Shown: piece by piece, positions 36,387 to 45,580 of the stretch
Layout of the letters: each line of letters starts with the position of its first letter
Numbering within the stretch: the first letter of the stretch is position 1
DNA from: Devosia rhizoryzae
GTDB taxonomy: Bacteria; Pseudomonadota; Alphaproteobacteria; Rhizobiales; Devosiaceae
Assembly: GCF_016698665.1 (NCBI RefSeq)
Contig: NZ_CP068046.1
Location: 2,418,001 to 2,482,000 of the forward strand
Direction: 5' to 3'
DNA: 64,000 nucleotides
Position numbers and translations under genes: made by a program
Notes under the pieces: generated by a model
What the model saw: only the letters and a program-made list of their open reading frames with translations
The model's database searches: none
What the model was told of the DNA's origin: nothing

Positions 36387-37910
36387 CTAAAGCTGCTCGG
36401 CCGCGGGACGGTTGGCGTTGAGACGTTCTGTCCGCCTCCCCATTGCCTGCCGGGCGGTGCCGAACAGGGCGAGGCCCCAGATGATGAGCGTTGCTGCACC
36501 CAGGACACCTGCGATGGGCCGGCCGAAGAAGCCGGCGAAATTGCCGCTGGTGATGATCATTGAGGTGGTAAAATTGGTTTCCACCAAAGGGCCAAGCACA
36601 ATGCCCAAGATGATGGGCGCAATGGCGAACTGCCGCTTCTCCAGAACATAGGCGATGATGCCAAGCACCAGCATGATGCCGACGCCGAACAAGGTGTTGT
36701 TGATCGAGAACGATCCGACGATGCAGAACAGCAAGATGGCGGCATTGAGCAGCGCGCGGGGCACTTCGAAGATCCAGCGGGCAGTGCGGGCGGCGACGTA
36801 GCCAAGCGGCAGCATCAGGATGTTGGCGATCACGAAGACCAGCATCACGGCGTAGAAGTTTTCCGGATGCACCGTCAGCAGTTGCGGCCCGGGATCGAGA
36901 CCCTTCATGACGAGAACGCCGACGGCAATGGCCGTCACTGCGTCACCGGGAATGCCGAAGACCATAGCCGGGATCCAGGATGCGCTCAGTGCGGCATTGT
37001 TCGTGGCGCCGGCTTCGACCAGGCCTTCGGGATGACCCTTGCCGAACAGCTCGGGGGTCTTTGAGGTCTTTTTGGCCAGCGTATAGGTCACCCAGGCGGC
37101 AAGGTCGCCGCCCACGCCGGGCAAGGCGCCGATCAGGCTGCCGATCACCGAGCCGCGAATCTGGTTCTTGCGATACTTCCAGAGGACGGCCATCGTTCCC
37201 TTGAATGGGTTTTTCCCGGCCTCCTGAACGACACGTGGAGCGCCCGAGCGGCCGGCGCGCATGATTTCGGCCAAGGCAAACATGCCGATCATTGCCGGAA
37301 TGAAGCTGATGCCGCCTGCAAGCTCTGTAACTCCAAAGGTGAAACGGGCCGAGCCCATCAGCGGATCGAGGCCGACCTGGGCGATCAAGAGCCCCAGAAG
37401 CAGGGACAAGGCGCCCTTAGCCATGCCCCCGGAAGAAATGAGTGCTGCACAGCTGAGGCCGAGCACGGCCAGCCAGAAGTACTCAAAGCTTGAGAAGCCC
37501 AGGGCAAATTTGGCAAGTGCCGGGGCAGTCAGCATCAAGAAGACGAAGCCGAAAAGCCCTCCCAGGACCGAGCCGATAACGCCGATGCCGATGGCAAGGC
37601 CCGCCTGGCCCTTTTGCGCCATGCGATAGCTGTCTTCCACATAGGCGGCTGAAGCGGGGGTGCCGGGGATGCGCAGCAGGGTGCCGGGAAGGTCACCTGC
37701 GGTGATGGCCATGGCGGTGCAGGAAATAATGGCGGCGATGGCCGGGATCGGGGCCATGTAGAAGGTGACGGGCACCAATAGCGCCGTGGCCATGGTGGCG
37801 GTCAGGCCAGGCAGAGCACCGACAAAGAGACCGAAGATGGCGGACGCCGTGATGACCAGCAGCGTTTCGAGATTGAAGACCAGCCCGAGGGCGACAAGCA
37901 GTGCGTCCAT
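36387..37910 (-). CDS. tctA: Tripartite tricarboxylate transporter permease TctA
   Basis: 507-residue large membrane subunit of a TTT transporter with about 11-12 hydrophobic segments. It begins LFNLETLLVITASAIFGLFVGALPGLTATMATALLVPVTFYM, the TctA signature, with PGTPASAAYVEDSYRMAQKGQAGLAIGIG and SWIPAMVFGIPGDAVTAIAVGVL later. It imports carboxylates using an electrochemical gradient together with TctB and the receptor TctC encoded upstream. The substrate is not readable. Confidence 0.94.
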   Translation of the reverse strand: MDALLVALGLVFNLETLLVITASAIFGLFVGALPGLTATMATALLVPVTFYMAPIPAIAAIISCTAMAITAGDLPGTLLRIPGTPASAAYVEDSYRMAQKGQAGLAIGIGVIGSVLGGLFGFVFLMLTAPALAKFALGFSSFEYFWLAVLGLSCAALISSGGMAKGALSLLLGLLIAQVGLDPLMGSARFTFGVTELAGGISFIPAMIGMFALAEIMRAGRSGAPRVVQEAGKNPFKGTMAVLWKYRKNQIRGSVIGSLIGALPGVGGDLAAWVTYTLAKKTSKTPELFGKGHPEGLVEAGATNNAALSASWIPAMVFGIPGDAVTAIAVGVLVMKGLDPGPQLLTVHPENFYAVMLVFVIANILMLPLGYVAARTARWIFEVPRALLNAAILLFCIVGSFSINNTLFGVGIMLVLGIIAYVLEKRQFAIAPIILGIVLGPLVETNFTTSMIITSGNFAGFFGRPIAGVLGAATLIIWGLALFGTARQAMGRRTERLNANRPAAEQL

Positions 37911-37913
37911 GGT

Positions 37914-38411
37914 TTACCCCAAAATTCCGCGGGGCAGAGGCACCCGAAAGCCATAAGCGAAGATGGCGTAGATGGCGAAGGCGGCAATCGGACTGAAGAT
38001 CACGGCGGTCAGGAGCTTGCCGCCACTGAGCAGCACCACCGCGAAAACAAACAACACGCCGGTCACAAGGAAGCCGAGTACGGGCATAACCAGGATGCTG
38101 GCCAGAACGCTGCCAAGAATGCCCAGCACGAAGGGGCTGAAGAAGCTCGGCGCGGCGAAGAGCACAGCGTCTTCGCCGGACGCTTCTTCGGGAAGGAGCG
38201 AGACTTCCTCATCAGGCGCCATGAGCCAGCCCTGAACCACGAGCACAAGGCCGAAAAACGCCATGGCTCCACCGGTGATCGTAGGGAAGAGGCCGGGTCC
38301 GACCGGCAGGCCAGGCATGGAATGGATGGCCAGCGCCTGACTTAGGACAAGCAGCCCACCTAGAGCAAAGACACCGCCAATGGCTATGTCGGGATAGTTT
38401 CTTGCTTTCAA
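37914..38411 (-). CDS. tctB: Tripartite tricarboxylate transporter small permease TctB
   Basis: 165-residue small membrane subunit with four membrane segments (PDIAIGGVFALGGLLVLSQAL at the start). The TTG at 38411 is used because GGAGGAGG lies 8 bases upstream and no closer ATG fits; a longer upstream frame overlaps tctC. It lies 3 bp before tctA. It stabilises TctA in the membrane. Confidence 0.88.
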   Translation of the reverse strand: MKARNYPDIAIGGVFALGGLLVLSQALAIHSMPGLPVGPGLFPTITGGAMAFFGLVLVVQGWLMAPDEEVSLLPEEASGEDAVLFAAPSFFSPFVLGILGSVLASILVMPVLGFLVTGVLFVFAVVLLSGGKLLTAVIFSPIAAFAIYAIFAYGFRVPLPRGILG

Positions 38412-38460
38412 CTGACCCTCCTCCACGAGGTGTCCCCGGCCCGAAGGCCGGGGATCGTCA

Positions 38461-39435
38461 TTATTGTGCTTGTGCCGTGATGCCAGCAGTCGAGATGGCC
38501 GCGTCGAACGCTTCGCCACGCGTGCGAAGGTATTCCTCGAATTCCGCGCCGCCAGCCCAGACGACGCCATAGTTGCGGCCATCCATGAAGGTAGCGAATT
38601 CATCGCTGTTGACGATTTCGTCGAGGGCGGCAGAGAGGGTAGCAACGACATCCTCGGGCATGCCCTTGGGCCCGCCGAGGCCGCGCCAGCCGGCGATCGA
38701 AAACTCAAGGCCGAGCGCTTCGGTGATCGGGGGAACATCAGGCTGCTTGGGATTGGCTTCGTTGCCGAGGAAACCAAGCGGGCGGATTTCACCAGCATCG
38801 ACCAGGGACTGCGCTTCGGGGAACTGCGACACGGCGACGTCGATGGCGCCGGCAGCCAGAAGCTGAAGCGACGGGGTTGCGCCATCGGTCGGCACCCAGA
38901 AGGCCTGATCAGCGGGGGCGCCGATCAGCTGCACGAGGCTGACCCAGCTCAGGTGATTGAGCCCGCCGAAATTGGCGCCGCTTGCCTTGACGGCCTGCGG
39001 GTTGGCTTTCACTGCGTCTGCCAGTTCCTGCATCGTCGTATAGGGCGAGTCAGTCCGTACGAACACCGCGGACGGATCGGCATTGAAGAGGCCGATCAGG
39101 GTGAAGTCGTCATAGGTCATGTCGGCAGAGCCGACGGCCTTGTACATCGACAGCTCGGTGGTGATGATCCCCAGCGTATAGCCATCGGGATTGGCAGCCT
39201 TGATGGCCTCGTGGCCAACAATACCGCCGCCGCCAGTGCGGTTGTTGACGGTGATCGGCTGGCCGAGCTTCTCCTCGAGCATGGTGGCGATGATTCGTCC
39301 GGTCGCATCGGTACCGCCGCCGGCAGCCCATGGAATGATGAGCTCGATCGGGCGATCCGGATACTGCGCCATGGCCGAGCTGGCGGCCATGACCGTTGCC
39401 GCAAATGCGAATGCAAGCGTCTTGATTGTCTTCAC
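38461..39435 (-). CDS. tctC: Tripartite tricarboxylate transporter receptor TctC (Bug family)
   Basis: 324-residue periplasmic receptor with a Sec signal peptide (cleavage after SSAMA). YPDRPIELIIPWAAGGGTDATGRIIATMLEEKLGQPITVNNRTGGGGIVGHEAIKAANPDGYTLG is the Bug/TctC signature. It is the first gene of tctC-tctB-tctA, divergent from a DapA-family gene. Ligands of the family are carboxylates and related small molecules. Confidence 0.94.
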   Translation of the reverse strand: MKTIKTLAFAFAATVMAASSAMAQYPDRPIELIIPWAAGGGTDATGRIIATMLEEKLGQPITVNNRTGGGGIVGHEAIKAANPDGYTLGIITTELSMYKAVGSADMTYDDFTLIGLFNADPSAVFVRTDSPYTTMQELADAVKANPQAVKASGANFGGLNHLSWVSLVQLIGAPADQAFWVPTDGATPSLQLLAAGAIDVAVSQFPEAQSLVDAGEIRPLGFLGNEANPKQPDVPPITEALGLEFSIAGWRGLGGPKGMPEDVVATLSAALDEIVNSDEFATFMDGRNYGVVWAGGAEFEEYLRTRGEAFDAAISTAGITAQAQ

Positions 39436-39752
39436 TGACTTCCTCCCTTTGCGCCGGCACCTTCACCGGCAAATTGCGCGATTCTAACCGTATCGCGAAA
39501 GTTCGTACCACAATGTGGAATAGCACCTGTTTTCCGCCGAGGCAACTGTCTGCCCGCATCAACATCAATTTGCTTTCGATAAGCTTCAGCATTGACATTC
39601 GCTCTGCACTGCCGATAGAAGCGAAAAGGGATCGTATTCCACAATACGGAATTCCTCTTGGTGTGACAGGTTGATACTCTGCAACCAAGGACAGTTGAAC
39701 AGTTTTCCGGGCTCCCGCGCTTGCAGGCGACGCCCGTCACCGGAGGAAAGAC
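39436..39752. promoter_or_regulatory. Divergent control region of tctCBA and the dapA-like/dhaKL operon
   Basis: The 317-bp gap holds two related sequences, TACCACAATGTGGAAT (39506-39521) and ATTCCACAATACGGAAT (39636-39652, arms ATTCC-N7-GGAAT). A plus-strand promoter TTGACA (39592-39597), 17-bp spacer, ATAGAA (39615-39620) sits between them, so the second site would overlap the start of transcription. An IclR regulator is encoded at 42482. Confidence 0.55.
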
Positions 39753-40688
39753 ATGACCAACCCAATCGCCCAGCAATTGCGCCAGACGCTGACGGGTATT
39801 TTGCCGCCGCTGTCCATGCCGTTCGATGAAAACGGCAACCTGGTGAAAGGCGCGCTCAAGGCGCAGGTCGACTTCATGATCGAGTCGGGCGTGCGCGCCG
39901 TGGTGGTTGGTGGTTCGACCGGCGAGGGCCACACGCTTTCGTCGACGGAATTCGTCGACGCCATGACCGAAGCCTATGAAGCGACCGCCGGCCGCGTGCC
40001 GTTCGTTGCCGGGCTCATCGTGCAGTCGACGCGCGAAGCCATCGACCGCGTCAAGGCGCTGGGCGACATGAAGATCGCAGCGCTCCAGGTCACCCCCGTG
40101 CATTATCTTTTCAAGCCCGGCCTCGAAGCCACGATCGAGCATTTCCGCGCCATCTATGAAGAGACCAAGGTTCCGGTCCTGATCTACAACGTCATTCCCT
40201 GGAACTATTTGAGCGTCGACGACATGCTGGCGATCATGGAAGCTGTGCCGGGCGTTGTCGGCATGAAGCAGTCCTCCGGCGACGTGAAGTCGGTGTCGGA
40301 CCTGGTGCTGCGCTCCAAGCCGGAAAACATCATCCTGACCGGTATCGACGCCCTGCTCTATCCAAGCTTCGCGCTCGGCGCGCATGGCGCCATCAGCGCC
40401 CTCACCTGCGCCGTTCCGGGCGTCACTGTTAAGCTCTACAATGCCGTGCAGGCTAAGGACTTCGAGACCGCCAAGGACATCCACTTCCGACTCAACGCGC
40501 TGTGGAACTCCATGCGCCACGACAACCTGCCGGCCTGCGTCAAGTACATCCAGCACCGCCAGGGCTTGCCGATGTTCCACCCGCGTGCGCCGATGGAACG
40601 CGTCACCGAGGAGCAGAAGCGCAAGATCGACGCTGCCTTGGTGTCCGTTCTGGAACTGGTGGACGTGCGCGCTCGCGCTGCTGCCTGA
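39753..40688 (+). CDS. Dihydrodipicolinate synthase family protein (class I aldolase)
   Basis: 311-residue DapA/N-acetylneuraminate-lyase superfamily enzyme. The Schiff-base Lys172 lies in GVVGMKQSSGD, the partner Tyr145 in VLIYNVIPWN, and the N-terminal GGSTGEGHTLSSTEF is the GxTGE loop. A GGAGGAAAG site precedes the ATG. DapA proper is excluded by context: it leads an operon with DhaK/DhaL opposite TctABC, so it more likely performs a retro-aldol or dehydration step on a keto-acid derived from a sugar acid. Confidence 0.9.
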   Translation: MTNPIAQQLRQTLTGILPPLSMPFDENGNLVKGALKAQVDFMIESGVRAVVVGGSTGEGHTLSSTEFVDAMTEAYEATAGRVPFVAGLIVQSTREAIDRVKALGDMKIAALQVTPVHYLFKPGLEATIEHFRAIYEETKVPVLIYNVIPWNYLSVDDMLAIMEAVPGVVGMKQSSGDVKSVSDLVLRSKPENIILTGIDALLYPSFALGAHGAISALTCAVPGVTVKLYNAVQAKDFETAKDIHFRLNALWNSMRHDNLPACVKYIQHRQGLPMFHPRAPMERVTEEQKRKIDAALVSVLELVDVRARAAA

Positions 40689-40757
40689 ACCTGATCGCGC
40701 CGGCCGCGGAGCCAACCGCGGCCGGTTCCGGCCCAAACAAAGTCCACGGAGGACGCG

Positions 40758-41753
40758 TTGAAGAAGCTGATCAACCACCCCGCCAACTATGTCGACGAAA
40801 TGCTGGACGGGCTCTGCCTTGCTCATCCCGGCCTCGTGCGCGTCGGCAATGATCGCCGTGCCATTGCACGCGCCCAATCCATGCGGCAGGGCAAGGTTGG
40901 CGTGGTTTCGGGCGGCGGCTCGGGTCACCTTCCGCTGTTCACTGGTTATGTCGGTCACGGCCTGCTCGACAGTTGCGCCATCGGCAATGTCTTCGAGGGT
41001 CCGACCATCAATTCCTGCCAGGACGCGATCGCTGCTGCCAATGGCGGCGCGGGCGTGCTTTGCCTTTTCGGCAATTACGGCGGCGACAAGATGAATTTTG
41101 AAATGGCCAGCGAGTTCGCGGCCATGGACGGGGTCGAAACGCGCACCGTGCTCGGCACCGACGATATCGCGAGTGCCAGCCCGGCTGAGGCGCACAAGCG
41201 CCGGGGCGTGGCCGGACTGATCTTTGCTTACAAGACCGCCGGCGCGCTGGCCGACCAAGGAGCCGACCTCGATACCGTTGCCGCCATCGCGCAGAAGACT
41301 GTCGATCGGACGCGCACCATCGGCGTGGCGCTGTCGTCCTGTCAGATCCCGGGTGCTGCCGGCCCCAACTTCACCATTGCTGACGACGAGATCGAAATGG
41401 GCATGGGCATCCATGGCGAGCCCGGCATCTGGCGCAAGAAGATCCGGCCCGCCGACGCGCTGGTCGACGAAATGATCGCCATGCTTCTCGCCGAGCGCCC
41501 TGCTGATGCCAGTCGCGTTGCGATTCTGGTCAACAGCCTTGGCTCGACGCCCTTCGAAGAGCTCTTCATCCTTTACCGCCGCGCAGCGCAGCAGCTCGAC
41601 GCGGCAGGCCTGACCATCGTCCGGCCGCTTGTCGGACCCTATGTCACGTCCATGGAGATGGGCGGCGCCTCTATCAGCCTCTGCTTCCTCGATGATGACA
41701 TCGAGGCGCTCCTGGCCGCTCCGGCCGATTGTCCCTTCTGGCGGGTGAACTAG
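40758..41753 (+). CDS. dhaK: Dihydroxyacetone kinase-like subunit DhaK
   Basis: 331-residue DhaK-family substrate-binding subunit starting TTG at 40758 after GGAGGACGCG. It has GVVSGGGSGHLPLFTGYVGHGLLDSCAIGNVFEGP, the family hallmark, and the covalent-binding His219 in GMGIHGEPG. It binds a ketotriose or ketotetrose as a hemiaminal for phosphorylation by DhaL. No PTS subunit DhaM is nearby, so the phosphoryl donor may be ATP. The substrate may be dihydroxyacetone or a four-carbon sugar such as erythrulose. Confidence 0.9.
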   Translation: MKKLINHPANYVDEMLDGLCLAHPGLVRVGNDRRAIARAQSMRQGKVGVVSGGGSGHLPLFTGYVGHGLLDSCAIGNVFEGPTINSCQDAIAAANGGAGVLCLFGNYGGDKMNFEMASEFAAMDGVETRTVLGTDDIASASPAEAHKRRGVAGLIFAYKTAGALADQGADLDTVAAIAQKTVDRTRTIGVALSSCQIPGAAGPNFTIADDEIEMGMGIHGEPGIWRKKIRPADALVDEMIAMLLAERPADASRVAILVNSLGSTPFEELFILYRRAAQQLDAAGLTIVRPLVGPYVTSMEMGGASISLCFLDDDIEALLAAPADCPFWRVN

Positions 41754-41756
41754 ACC

Positions 41757-42398
41757 ATGAGAATCAACCAGGACACTCTCGCCACCGCTCTCGAGCGCGC
41801 GCATGCCGCCATGCCGCGGCTGACCGACGTGCTCAACGCGGCCGACGCAAAGCTGGGCGATGGCGATACCGGCACCATGCTGGCGCGTTTGATCGCCACC
41901 TTTGCTGCTGTTGATGTGCGAGCCACGCCCGATCTTGGTACTGCGTTCATGGCGCTGGCCAAAGCTGGTGCGGCTTCGACGGGATCGAGCCTTGGCACTT
42001 TGGTGATCACCGCCATGATGACGGCAGGAAAAGCCAGTGCCAGCCAGTCCTCGCTGGGTTGGGATCGTCTGGGTCCGCTGATCGCTGCCATTCGCGATGC
42101 CGCCATGGCACGGGGCAAGGCGGAGCTCGGCGCCAAGACGATTATCGATGGTCTTGACGCCTTGGCCCAAGCCCTCGCCGGCCAGGATGATCCGGCGGTG
42201 ATGGCGAAGGCTGCGGCCGAAGCGATGCAGGCAGTGCTCGACGATTTCCGCCCGCGCCCCTGCACCATGGGCCGAGCCCGCATGTTCGCGGATAGAAGCA
42301 TTGGCCTCGATGACCCAGGCATGTTGGCATTGGCCGAACTGGTCTGGGCCATTGTTGGAAGCCAAGAGGCGCGTCATGGTGAGACCGCGCTTGCTTGA
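41757..42398 (+). CDS. dhaL: Dihydroxyacetone kinase-like subunit DhaL
   Basis: 213-residue nucleotide-binding subunit, 3 bp after dhaK. It has LTDVLNAADAKLGDGDTGTMLARL, where DxxLGDGDTG coordinates Mg/ADP in DhaL, then AKAGAASTGSSLGTLVITAMM and DALAQALAG. It pairs with DhaK in the same operon. The kinase probably consumes the product of the upstream aldolase-like enzyme or a co-substrate. Confidence 0.9.
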   Translation: MRINQDTLATALERAHAAMPRLTDVLNAADAKLGDGDTGTMLARLIATFAAVDVRATPDLGTAFMALAKAGAASTGSSLGTLVITAMMTAGKASASQSSLGWDRLGPLIAAIRDAAMARGKAELGAKTIIDGLDALAQALAGQDDPAVMAKAAAEAMQAVLDDFRPRPCTMGRARMFADRSIGLDDPGMLALAELVWAIVGSQEARHGETALA

Positions 42399-42481
42399 GG
42401 CAAGACTGCAAGTGCCTTATGGAATGCGCCTGCCCCTAAAGGCTGTGCCGTCGGACGAAGAAGTGTGTTGAGGCCCAAGCA

Positions 42482-43276
42482 ATGACCGATTTCGACGCCG
42501 CCGCTCCGGTCAAACCCGCACGCAGCGACGAAAGCCTCAAATCGCTGACCAAGGTTTCGCGGGTCCTCGATTGCTTCACCACGAGCCGCCGTTCGCTCAG
42601 CCTGGCAGAAATTTGCGCGAAGACGGGCTATCCGCGCTCCACCACGCACCGGCTCCTGGCGGCCATGCGCGAAGTCGGTTTCATCGAGCAGGACCGGGAA
42701 CGCGATTACTATCGGCTCGGGTTGCGGCTGTTCGAACTCGGCAACGTGGTCTTGGCCAATCTCGACCTGCATCGCGAAGGCCGCTCGATCGTCGATGCCC
42801 TGCATAGGCTGACCGGCAAGCCGGTGCACTTGGCCGTGTTCGATGGTCTGAGCGCCGTTGTCATCCAGCGCACCGAAGCCGAGCCGATGCTCTCCAACAC
42901 CATGGTTGAAAACTCGCCGGCCTATTGCACCAGCGTCGGCAAGGCGATCCTCGCCTTCCAGCCGTCCGAGATCGTGCAACGGGTGATCGACGCTGGGCTC
43001 GAGCGCTTCACCGAAACCACAATCACCGATCCGGTTGTGCTGGAGGCGGAACTGGAAACCGTGCGCCAGCGCGGCTTTGCTATCGACAATGGCGAACACC
43101 AGCCGGGCTTGCGCTGCGTCGGAGCGCCGATCCGCAACCAGCTGGGCATCACCTTTGCCGGCATCAGCGTCAGCGCACCGGCCTGGCAGATGCCGGTGAC
43201 CGAGGTGGACGAGCTCAACAAGGTGGTGATCTACCACGCCAACCTGATCTCGCAGAGGCTGGGCTATCAGCGCTGA
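42482..43276 (+). CDS. IclR family transcriptional regulator
   Basis: 264 residues with an N-terminal winged HTH (residues ~20-85: SLKSLTKVSRVLDCFTTSRRSLSLAEICAKTGYPRSTTHRLLAAMREVGFI) and a C-terminal IclR effector domain (GKPVHLAVFDGLSAVVIQRTE, SPAYCTSVGKAILAF, ITFAGISVSAP). It lies at the end of the dapA-like/dhaKL operon and likely binds the two sites at 39506 and 39636 to control both divergent operons. Confidence 0.93.
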   Translation: MTDFDAAAPVKPARSDESLKSLTKVSRVLDCFTTSRRSLSLAEICAKTGYPRSTTHRLLAAMREVGFIEQDRERDYYRLGLRLFELGNVVLANLDLHREGRSIVDALHRLTGKPVHLAVFDGLSAVVIQRTEAEPMLSNTMVENSPAYCTSVGKAILAFQPSEIVQRVIDAGLERFTETTITDPVVLEAELETVRQRGFAIDNGEHQPGLRCVGAPIRNQLGITFAGISVSAPAWQMPVTEVDELNKVVIYHANLISQRLGYQR

Positions 43277-43331
43277 CTGTCGCATCGACCCCTCCTCCCG
43301 AGTGGCGCCAACTTGATGGGCTTGGTGTTTG

Positions 43332-44012
43332 CTAGATTGGTCCGCCAGCCTTGCCGACCGGCCAGATGCTCTGCAGATCTTCGCCGGCAAGGATGCGTTG
43401 GCGGCAGCTGACTTCGTTCTTGCCGAGCTCGTCCGCCGCATCGGCAATGACGGCAACAAGGCCAGCCGGAATAACGACAACACCGGTCACATCGGCAAAG
43501 ATGACGTCTCCCGGGCGAACCTTCACGCCGTCGATATCGAGCTCGACCTGATAGTGCGTGGCTTCCATGCGGCCCGACACGCCGACCGGGCTCATGCCTT
43601 TGGCGAATAGCGGATAGTCGAGCTTCCTGACCTCAGCGAGATCACGCACCGTGCCGTTGACGACGGTGGCCGCAGCGCCCTTGGTCTTGGCGCCGCTCGA
43701 CATCAATTCGCCCGTGCCGGAGCCTTCCGCACACGATGAATCGACCAGGAGAATGCCGCCCTTGACCACAGCATCGATGGCGCCGTGATAAACGTCCTGC
43801 GGCTGGCCTGTGCGGGTGCTGGGTTCGTAGAGCACCGTCGACACGGGCCCGCAAATGACCTGGCCTGGCTTGAGCACGCCAAACTGGGAAATGCCCTTAA
43901 GGAAACCATAGGGTCCGCGGCCATCGAGCACGTCGTGGATGTCGCCCGAGTACCAATTCGACAGGCGCTTGATCGCTGCCCAGTCGGTCTGGTTGTAGTC
44001 ATAGGCCGTCAT
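43332..44012 (-). CDS. RraA family protein (HMG/CHA-aldolase-like)
   Basis: 226-residue RraA/methyltransferase-MenG-fold protein. It has the metal and substrate loop GAKTKGAAATVVNGTVRDLAEVRKL (Arg and Asp of GTVRD) and GDVIFADVTGVVVIPAG. Many such proteins are 4-hydroxy-4-methyl-2-oxoglutarate aldolases or oxaloacetate decarboxylases rather than RNase E regulators. Its start overlaps the GntR gene by 14 bases, in an SDR-GntR-RraA operon, so it probably cleaves or decarboxylates a keto-acid made by the SDR. Confidence 0.87.
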   Translation of the reverse strand: MTAYDYNQTDWAAIKRLSNWYSGDIHDVLDGRGPYGFLKGISQFGVLKPGQVICGPVSTVLYEPSTRTGQPQDVYHGAIDAVVKGGILLVDSSCAEGSGTGELMSSGAKTKGAAATVVNGTVRDLAEVRKLDYPLFAKGMSPVGVSGRMEATHYQVELDIDGVKVRPGDVIFADVTGVVVIPAGLVAVIADAADELGKNEVSCRQRILAGEDLQSIWPVGKAGGPI

Positions 44013-44745
44013 TGGAGGCTCCGTCTTGCGGTTTTGCGGCGCTGATCGCCTGCTGGAGATAAAGGGTGGAATTGTCGATATGCTCGCGCATCAGCGCGCG
44101 GCTGGCCTCGGCATCGCCGCGAACGATGGCATCATGGATCGCCACATGTTCGGCCACGCCCTCAGCTTGAGTCTTGCTCGCCTGGCGGCTGGTTAGCCGA
44201 ATGACATCGGTGATCAGCGCGTAGAGATTGCCATAGACGGTCGATAGAATTTCATTGCCGAGCGACTGCACGAGCGCTCGGTGAAAGTCGGCGTCGGACT
44301 GCGCGTATTGGGCAAAATCCTTGGCTGCAGCCATCTCATCCAGGGCCTTGGTGACTTCGTCCGAAACCCTGCCTTCGGCCGCTGCCAGCCGCCCCACCAC
44401 TTCCAGCTCGAACATGCGGCGCACGTCCATCAGCTGCACAAGATAGCCAGGGTCTTGCGCAAAGAGGCTGCGCACGGTTGAAGCCAGCGAACCCAGAAAT
44501 TGCCCGACATCGTCGCGAACCACTTCGGTACGCTCACCGTGACGACGCCGCACCAGGCCTTTGGTTTCAAGGATCTGCATGCCTTCGCGAACCGATCGGG
44601 TCGATATGCCGAATTGCCGGGCGATCTCCGCTTCCGAAGGCAGACGCTCGCCAACCTTGAGCGCGCCGGACAGGATCTGCGCTTCAATGGCCGAGACCAC
44701 CGAAACATAGAGCCGGTCGCGATCGGGAGCGGTTGGCGTCACCAC
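43999..44745 (-). CDS. FadR-subfamily GntR transcriptional regulator
   Basis: 248 residues. The winged HTH at 10-80 has LKVGERLPSEAEIARQFGISTRSVREGMQILETKGLVRRRHGERTEV; the FCD domain at ~100-230 has the three expected metal-ligand histidines (DADFHRAL, EHVAIHDAI, MREHIDNS). It lies between the SDR and RraA genes and overlaps both. It probably autoregulates the operon through the palindrome at 45581, releasing it when a carboxylate effector binds. Confidence 0.92.
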   Translation of the reverse strand: MVTPTAPDRDRLYVSVVSAIEAQILSGALKVGERLPSEAEIARQFGISTRSVREGMQILETKGLVRRRHGERTEVVRDDVGQFLGSLASTVRSLFAQDPGYLVQLMDVRRMFELEVVGRLAAAEGRVSDEVTKALDEMAAAKDFAQYAQSDADFHRALVQSLGNEILSTVYGNLYALITDVIRLTSRQASKTQAEGVAEHVAIHDAIVRGDAEASRALMREHIDNSTLYLQQAISAAKPQDGASNDGL

Positions 44746-45557
44746 GCGGTAAAGCCCCCGTCGACCACGACATTAGAGCCCGTCATGTAAGAGGAGGCAT
44801 CGGAAGCGAGGAACTGGATGACGCCGTTATACTCGCTCTTTTCGGCCTGCCTGCGCATCGGCACGCGTTCGAGGAAGTTGTCGACGAACTCCTTATCGAA
44901 GCTGCCGGTCTTGACGCCGCCAAAGGAGATCAGATTGCAACGGACGTTCTTTTCGGCCCAGTAGGTGGCGACATAGCGCGTCAGGTTGACGAGTCCGGAT
45001 TTCGACGCGGCATAAGACACCGCCTTGATGAAGGGCACGCCGTCGCGTTCCTGACGATAGGCGTAAAGCGCCTGGTTCGGGGAAACGATCCCATAGATCG
45101 AGCCGACATTGATGATGCTGCCGCGGCCGGCTTCCGCCATCTTGGTGCCGATCACCTGGCTGCACAGCATCACGCCAGTGAGGTTGACGTCGATAATGTC
45201 ATCCCAGAATTTTTGAGGATAAACCTCGAACGGCGCGTTCTGCTCGGCGCCGCCATCCGGCTTGCTGTCGATGCCGGCATTGTTGACGAGGATGTGCGGA
45301 ACGCCCCAGTCCGAAATCAACTGATCCGTAGCGGCTTCGAGGGCTGCCTTGTCGGTGACGCTGGCTTCATAAACGCGAATATTGTCTTGCAGACCTGGGT
45401 AGAGTTCATCGAGCTTGTCCTGCGCAACCGGCCGGCGGCTGTAGATGGCCACCTTGGCACCAGCTTCGGCCAGAGAGGCGGCGAACTCACGACCGAGCTG
45501 GCCCAGGCCTCCGGTTACGACGGCGATCTTTCCTTCGACACTAAACAAACCCGACAT
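44739..45557 (-). CDS. SDR family oxidoreductase
   Basis: 272-residue classical short-chain dehydrogenase starting ATG at 45557 (MSGLFSVEGK); an in-frame GTG/ATG a few codons upstream runs toward the operator. NAD(P) motif is TGGLGQLG (15-22), then NNAG near 92-95, catalytic Ser153 (VGSIYG) and YxxxK Tyr182-Lys186 (SYAASK). The C-terminal GGFTAW is normal. It heads the SDR-GntR-RraA operon and likely oxidises a hydroxyl of a sugar acid or polyol. Confidence 0.92.
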   Translation of the reverse strand: MSGLFSVEGKIAVVTGGLGQLGREFAASLAEAGAKVAIYSRRPVAQDKLDELYPGLQDNIRVYEASVTDKAALEAATDQLISDWGVPHILVNNAGIDSKPDGGAEQNAPFEVYPQKFWDDIIDVNLTGVMLCSQVIGTKMAEAGRGSIINVGSIYGIVSPNQALYAYRQERDGVPFIKAVSYAASKSGLVNLTRYVATYWAEKNVRCNLISFGGVKTGSFDKEFVDNFLERVPMRRQAEKSEYNGVIQFLASDASSYMTGSNVVVDGGFTAW

Positions 45558-45580
45558 CAGCAGCACGGCCTCAACATGTG

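Noticed and set aside
39432..42377. A nearly 1000-codon open frame on the minus strand opposite the DapA-like, DhaK and DhaL genes
   Set aside because: It is the antisense shadow of three well-supported plus-strand genes and has no recognisable domain; long antisense frames are common at this GC content.
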